Positions 5,141-6,393 of a DNA stretch of 6,393 nt are shown here, in pieces. Location: NCBI GenBank assembly GCA_027069035.1, contig JALXFI010000175.1:1-6393 (forward strand), in the 5' to 3' direction. Both the position numbers and the translations under genes were made by a program. Source of the stretch: a bacterium (GTDB lineage: Bacteria > Desulfobacterota > GWC2-55-46 > S146-80 > JALXFI01). Below the pieces are notes generated by a model. The model ran no database searches. It had not been told where the DNA came from and saw only the letters and a list, made by a program, of their open reading frames with translations. The stretch's first letter is position 1, and each line of letters starts with the position of its first letter.

Positions 5141-6393
5141 TTGAAAATAGCGCTTATTGAACCAAAACCGCCGGGGTTCCATATATTTACCAAGATGGCG
5201 CTGCCCCGTTTAGGGACGGTTCTTCTTGGTTCTATTCTTAAAAAAGCCGGATATGAAGTGGAGAGTTTTGTGGAGACGGCCTCTGAACTTGATATAGAGC
5301 AACTTATGACTGCCGATGCTGTTGGCATATCCACTATCACCTCTACGGCTCCAAGGGCGTATGAGATTGCAAGTATCCTCAGAGATGCCGGGAAAACCGT
5401 TTTTATGGGTGGGCCTCATGTGACCTATATGCCGGAAGAGGCTCTTAAACACTCGGATTATGTCTTACGCGGCGAGGCGGATGATGTTATCCTTGACTTT
5501 ATAAGGGCGCTTGGGTTGCGTAAGGGTGTTGAGAATATCCCGGGTATTTCATATATAAAAGATGGAAAATCCTTTCATAACGAAACTCCACCTCTGTGCA
5601 AAGACCTTAACCTGCTTCCTTCTCCCGATTTCTCGATTGTAAAGAATTTTAAGGGTGTTGGCATAACCCCTGTTATGACATCAAGGGGATGTCCATATGA
5701 TTGCAGTTTTTGCTCTGTAACCGGTATGTTTGGAAGAAAGTACCGTTTCAGGAATAACGGGAAGGTGCTTGATGAGTTGAGGCGTCACAGGGCCAATCTT
5801 GATTCGAGCTGGCACGACTGGGTCTTTTTTTATGATGATAATTTTACCGCAAGCCCTGCAAGAACAAAATCTCTTTTAAGGGATATGATAAAAGAGGATT
5901 TAACCCCGCGGTGGAGTGCTCAGGTGAGGGTTGAGGTGGCTAAAGACAGGGAACTGCTTGAGCTTATGAAGAGATCCGGATGCCACACGCTTTATATCGG
6001 TTTTGAGTCCATAAATCCAAAGACCCTTGCGCTGTATAATAAAAAACAGAGCGTAAAAGATATCGAAGAGGCCATAGATACTCTTCATGAATTCGGTATA
6101 CGCATACATGGTATGTTTGTTTTTGGATCCGATGAAGACACAAAGGATACCATTCGCAATACCGTTAAGTTTGCCAAGAGAAACAACCTTGATTCTGTTC
6201 AATTTATGGTACTGACGCCGCTTCCCGGCACAAATTTTTTCAATAAAATGGAGAGAGACGGCAGGGTAATCACAAAGGACTGGAGCCTTTATGATGCCCA
6301 CCATGTGGTCTTCAGACCCGAAAAGATGAGTTTTTATGAACTTCAATTGGAGACTATAAATGCCACAGCGGAGTTTTATTCATGGGGTCAGAT
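5141..6393 (+). CDS. B12-binding domain radical SAM protein, 3' end beyond window
   Basis: 417 codons are visible and the frame is open to the window edge. The N-terminal part (about 1-130) looks like a cobalamin-binding Rossmann fold: MKIALIEP strand, AVGISTITSTAP (60-71), VFMGGPHVTYMPEEAL (87-102) and YVLRGEAD (107-114). No DxHxxG histidine motif is seen, as is common in this class. The radical SAM barrel follows, with CPYDCSFC (Cys184, Cys188, Cys191; CX3CX2C) for the 4Fe-4S cluster that cleaves S-adenosylmethionine. Further segments are FFYDDNF (229-235), YIGFESIN (285-292), MFVFGSDED (325-333) and MVLTPLPGT (356-364). The start is TTG: an in-frame TAA lies at 5135-5137, GAGAGG (5126-5131) is nine bases upstream, and the reading begins exactly at the first Rossmann strand. 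Related proteins include cyclases such as BchE and various methylases; the substrate cannot be told. Its place after B12 genes fits a cobalamin-dependent enzyme. Confidence 0.92.
   Translation, partial: MKIALIEPKPPGFHIFTKMALPRLGTVLLGSILKKAGYEVESFVETASELDIEQLMTADAVGISTITSTAPRAYEIASILRDAGKTVFMGGPHVTYMPEEALKHSDYVLRGEADDVILDFIRALGLRKGVENIPGISYIKDGKSFHNETPPLCKDLNLLPSPDFSIVKNFKGVGITPVMTSRGCPYDCSFCSVTGMFGRKYRFRNNGKVLDELRRHRANLDSSWHDWVFFYDDNFTASPARTKSLLRDMIKEDLTPRWSAQVRVEVAKDRELLELMKRSGCHTLYIGFESINPKTLALYNKKQSVKDIEEAIDTLHEFGIRIHGMFVFGSDEDTKDTIRNTVKFAKRNNLDSVQFMVLTPLPGTNFFNKMERDGRVITKDWSLYDAHHVVFRPEKMSFYELQLETINATAEFYSWGQ

Noticed and set aside
5900..6346. Minus-strand ORF of 148 codons
   Set aside because: It lies wholly antisense to the radical SAM gene, whose conserved motifs occupy the + strand; it is a shadow.

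Overview
The window comes from a bacterial chromosome of moderate GC content with an AT-rich tRNA region at its left end. Gene content and protein style suggest an anaerobic or metagenome-type bacterium of the Desulfobacterota/Nitrospirota kind. This rests on the cobT-cobS-cobC-cbiA order, the radical-SAM/B12 protein, frequent CTT and AGG codons, and an integrase relic of the 'RYAHLAPSHK' type. The phylum assignment is inference; no rRNA or marker gene is present to fix it.

Layout, left to right. Positions 1-434 hold three tRNA genes on the + strand: tRNA-His(GTG), lacking its first three 5' bases because the window starts inside it, then tRNA-Arg(CCG) and tRNA-Lys(CTT). The His-Arg spacer contains three AT-rich hairpins, each with a three-base loop. 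A strong intrinsic terminator follows tRNA-Lys (443-479). Antiparallel to it, at about 449-750, lies the decayed C-terminal half of a tyrosine recombinase, a relic of an element that probably used tRNA-Lys as its integration site. A GC-rich palindrome (750-791) and a sigma70-like promoter (794-822) follow, with a roughly 200-base leader before the first cobalamin gene. That leader holds one short ORF and no recognisable cobalamin riboswitch.

Positions 1023-4995 are a compact co-directional cluster for cobalamin (vitamin B12) synthesis. cobT activates the lower-ligand base (dimethylbenzimidazole to alpha-ribazole phosphate). cobS joins alpha-ribazole or its phosphate to adenosylcobinamide-GDP at the membrane. 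cobC removes the phosphate. cbiA amidates the a and c side chains of the corrin ring at an earlier step. Spacing is 23 and 27 bases for the first two junctions, and cbiA begins at or just after the cobC stop, so they probably form one transcript. cobU/cobP, cbiB, cbiP and the ring-building genes are not in the window.

Positions 5141-6393 carry the first 417 codons of a B12-binding radical SAM protein that runs off the right edge. It is read from a TTG start behind its own candidate promoter. Such proteins use cobalamin, so the window pairs B12 manufacture with a probable B12 consumer.

No CRISPR array, intact mobile element or clearly new system is visible. The most informative anomalies are the integrase relic running into the tRNA-Lys terminator, the hairpin series between tRNAs, and the structured cobT leader.
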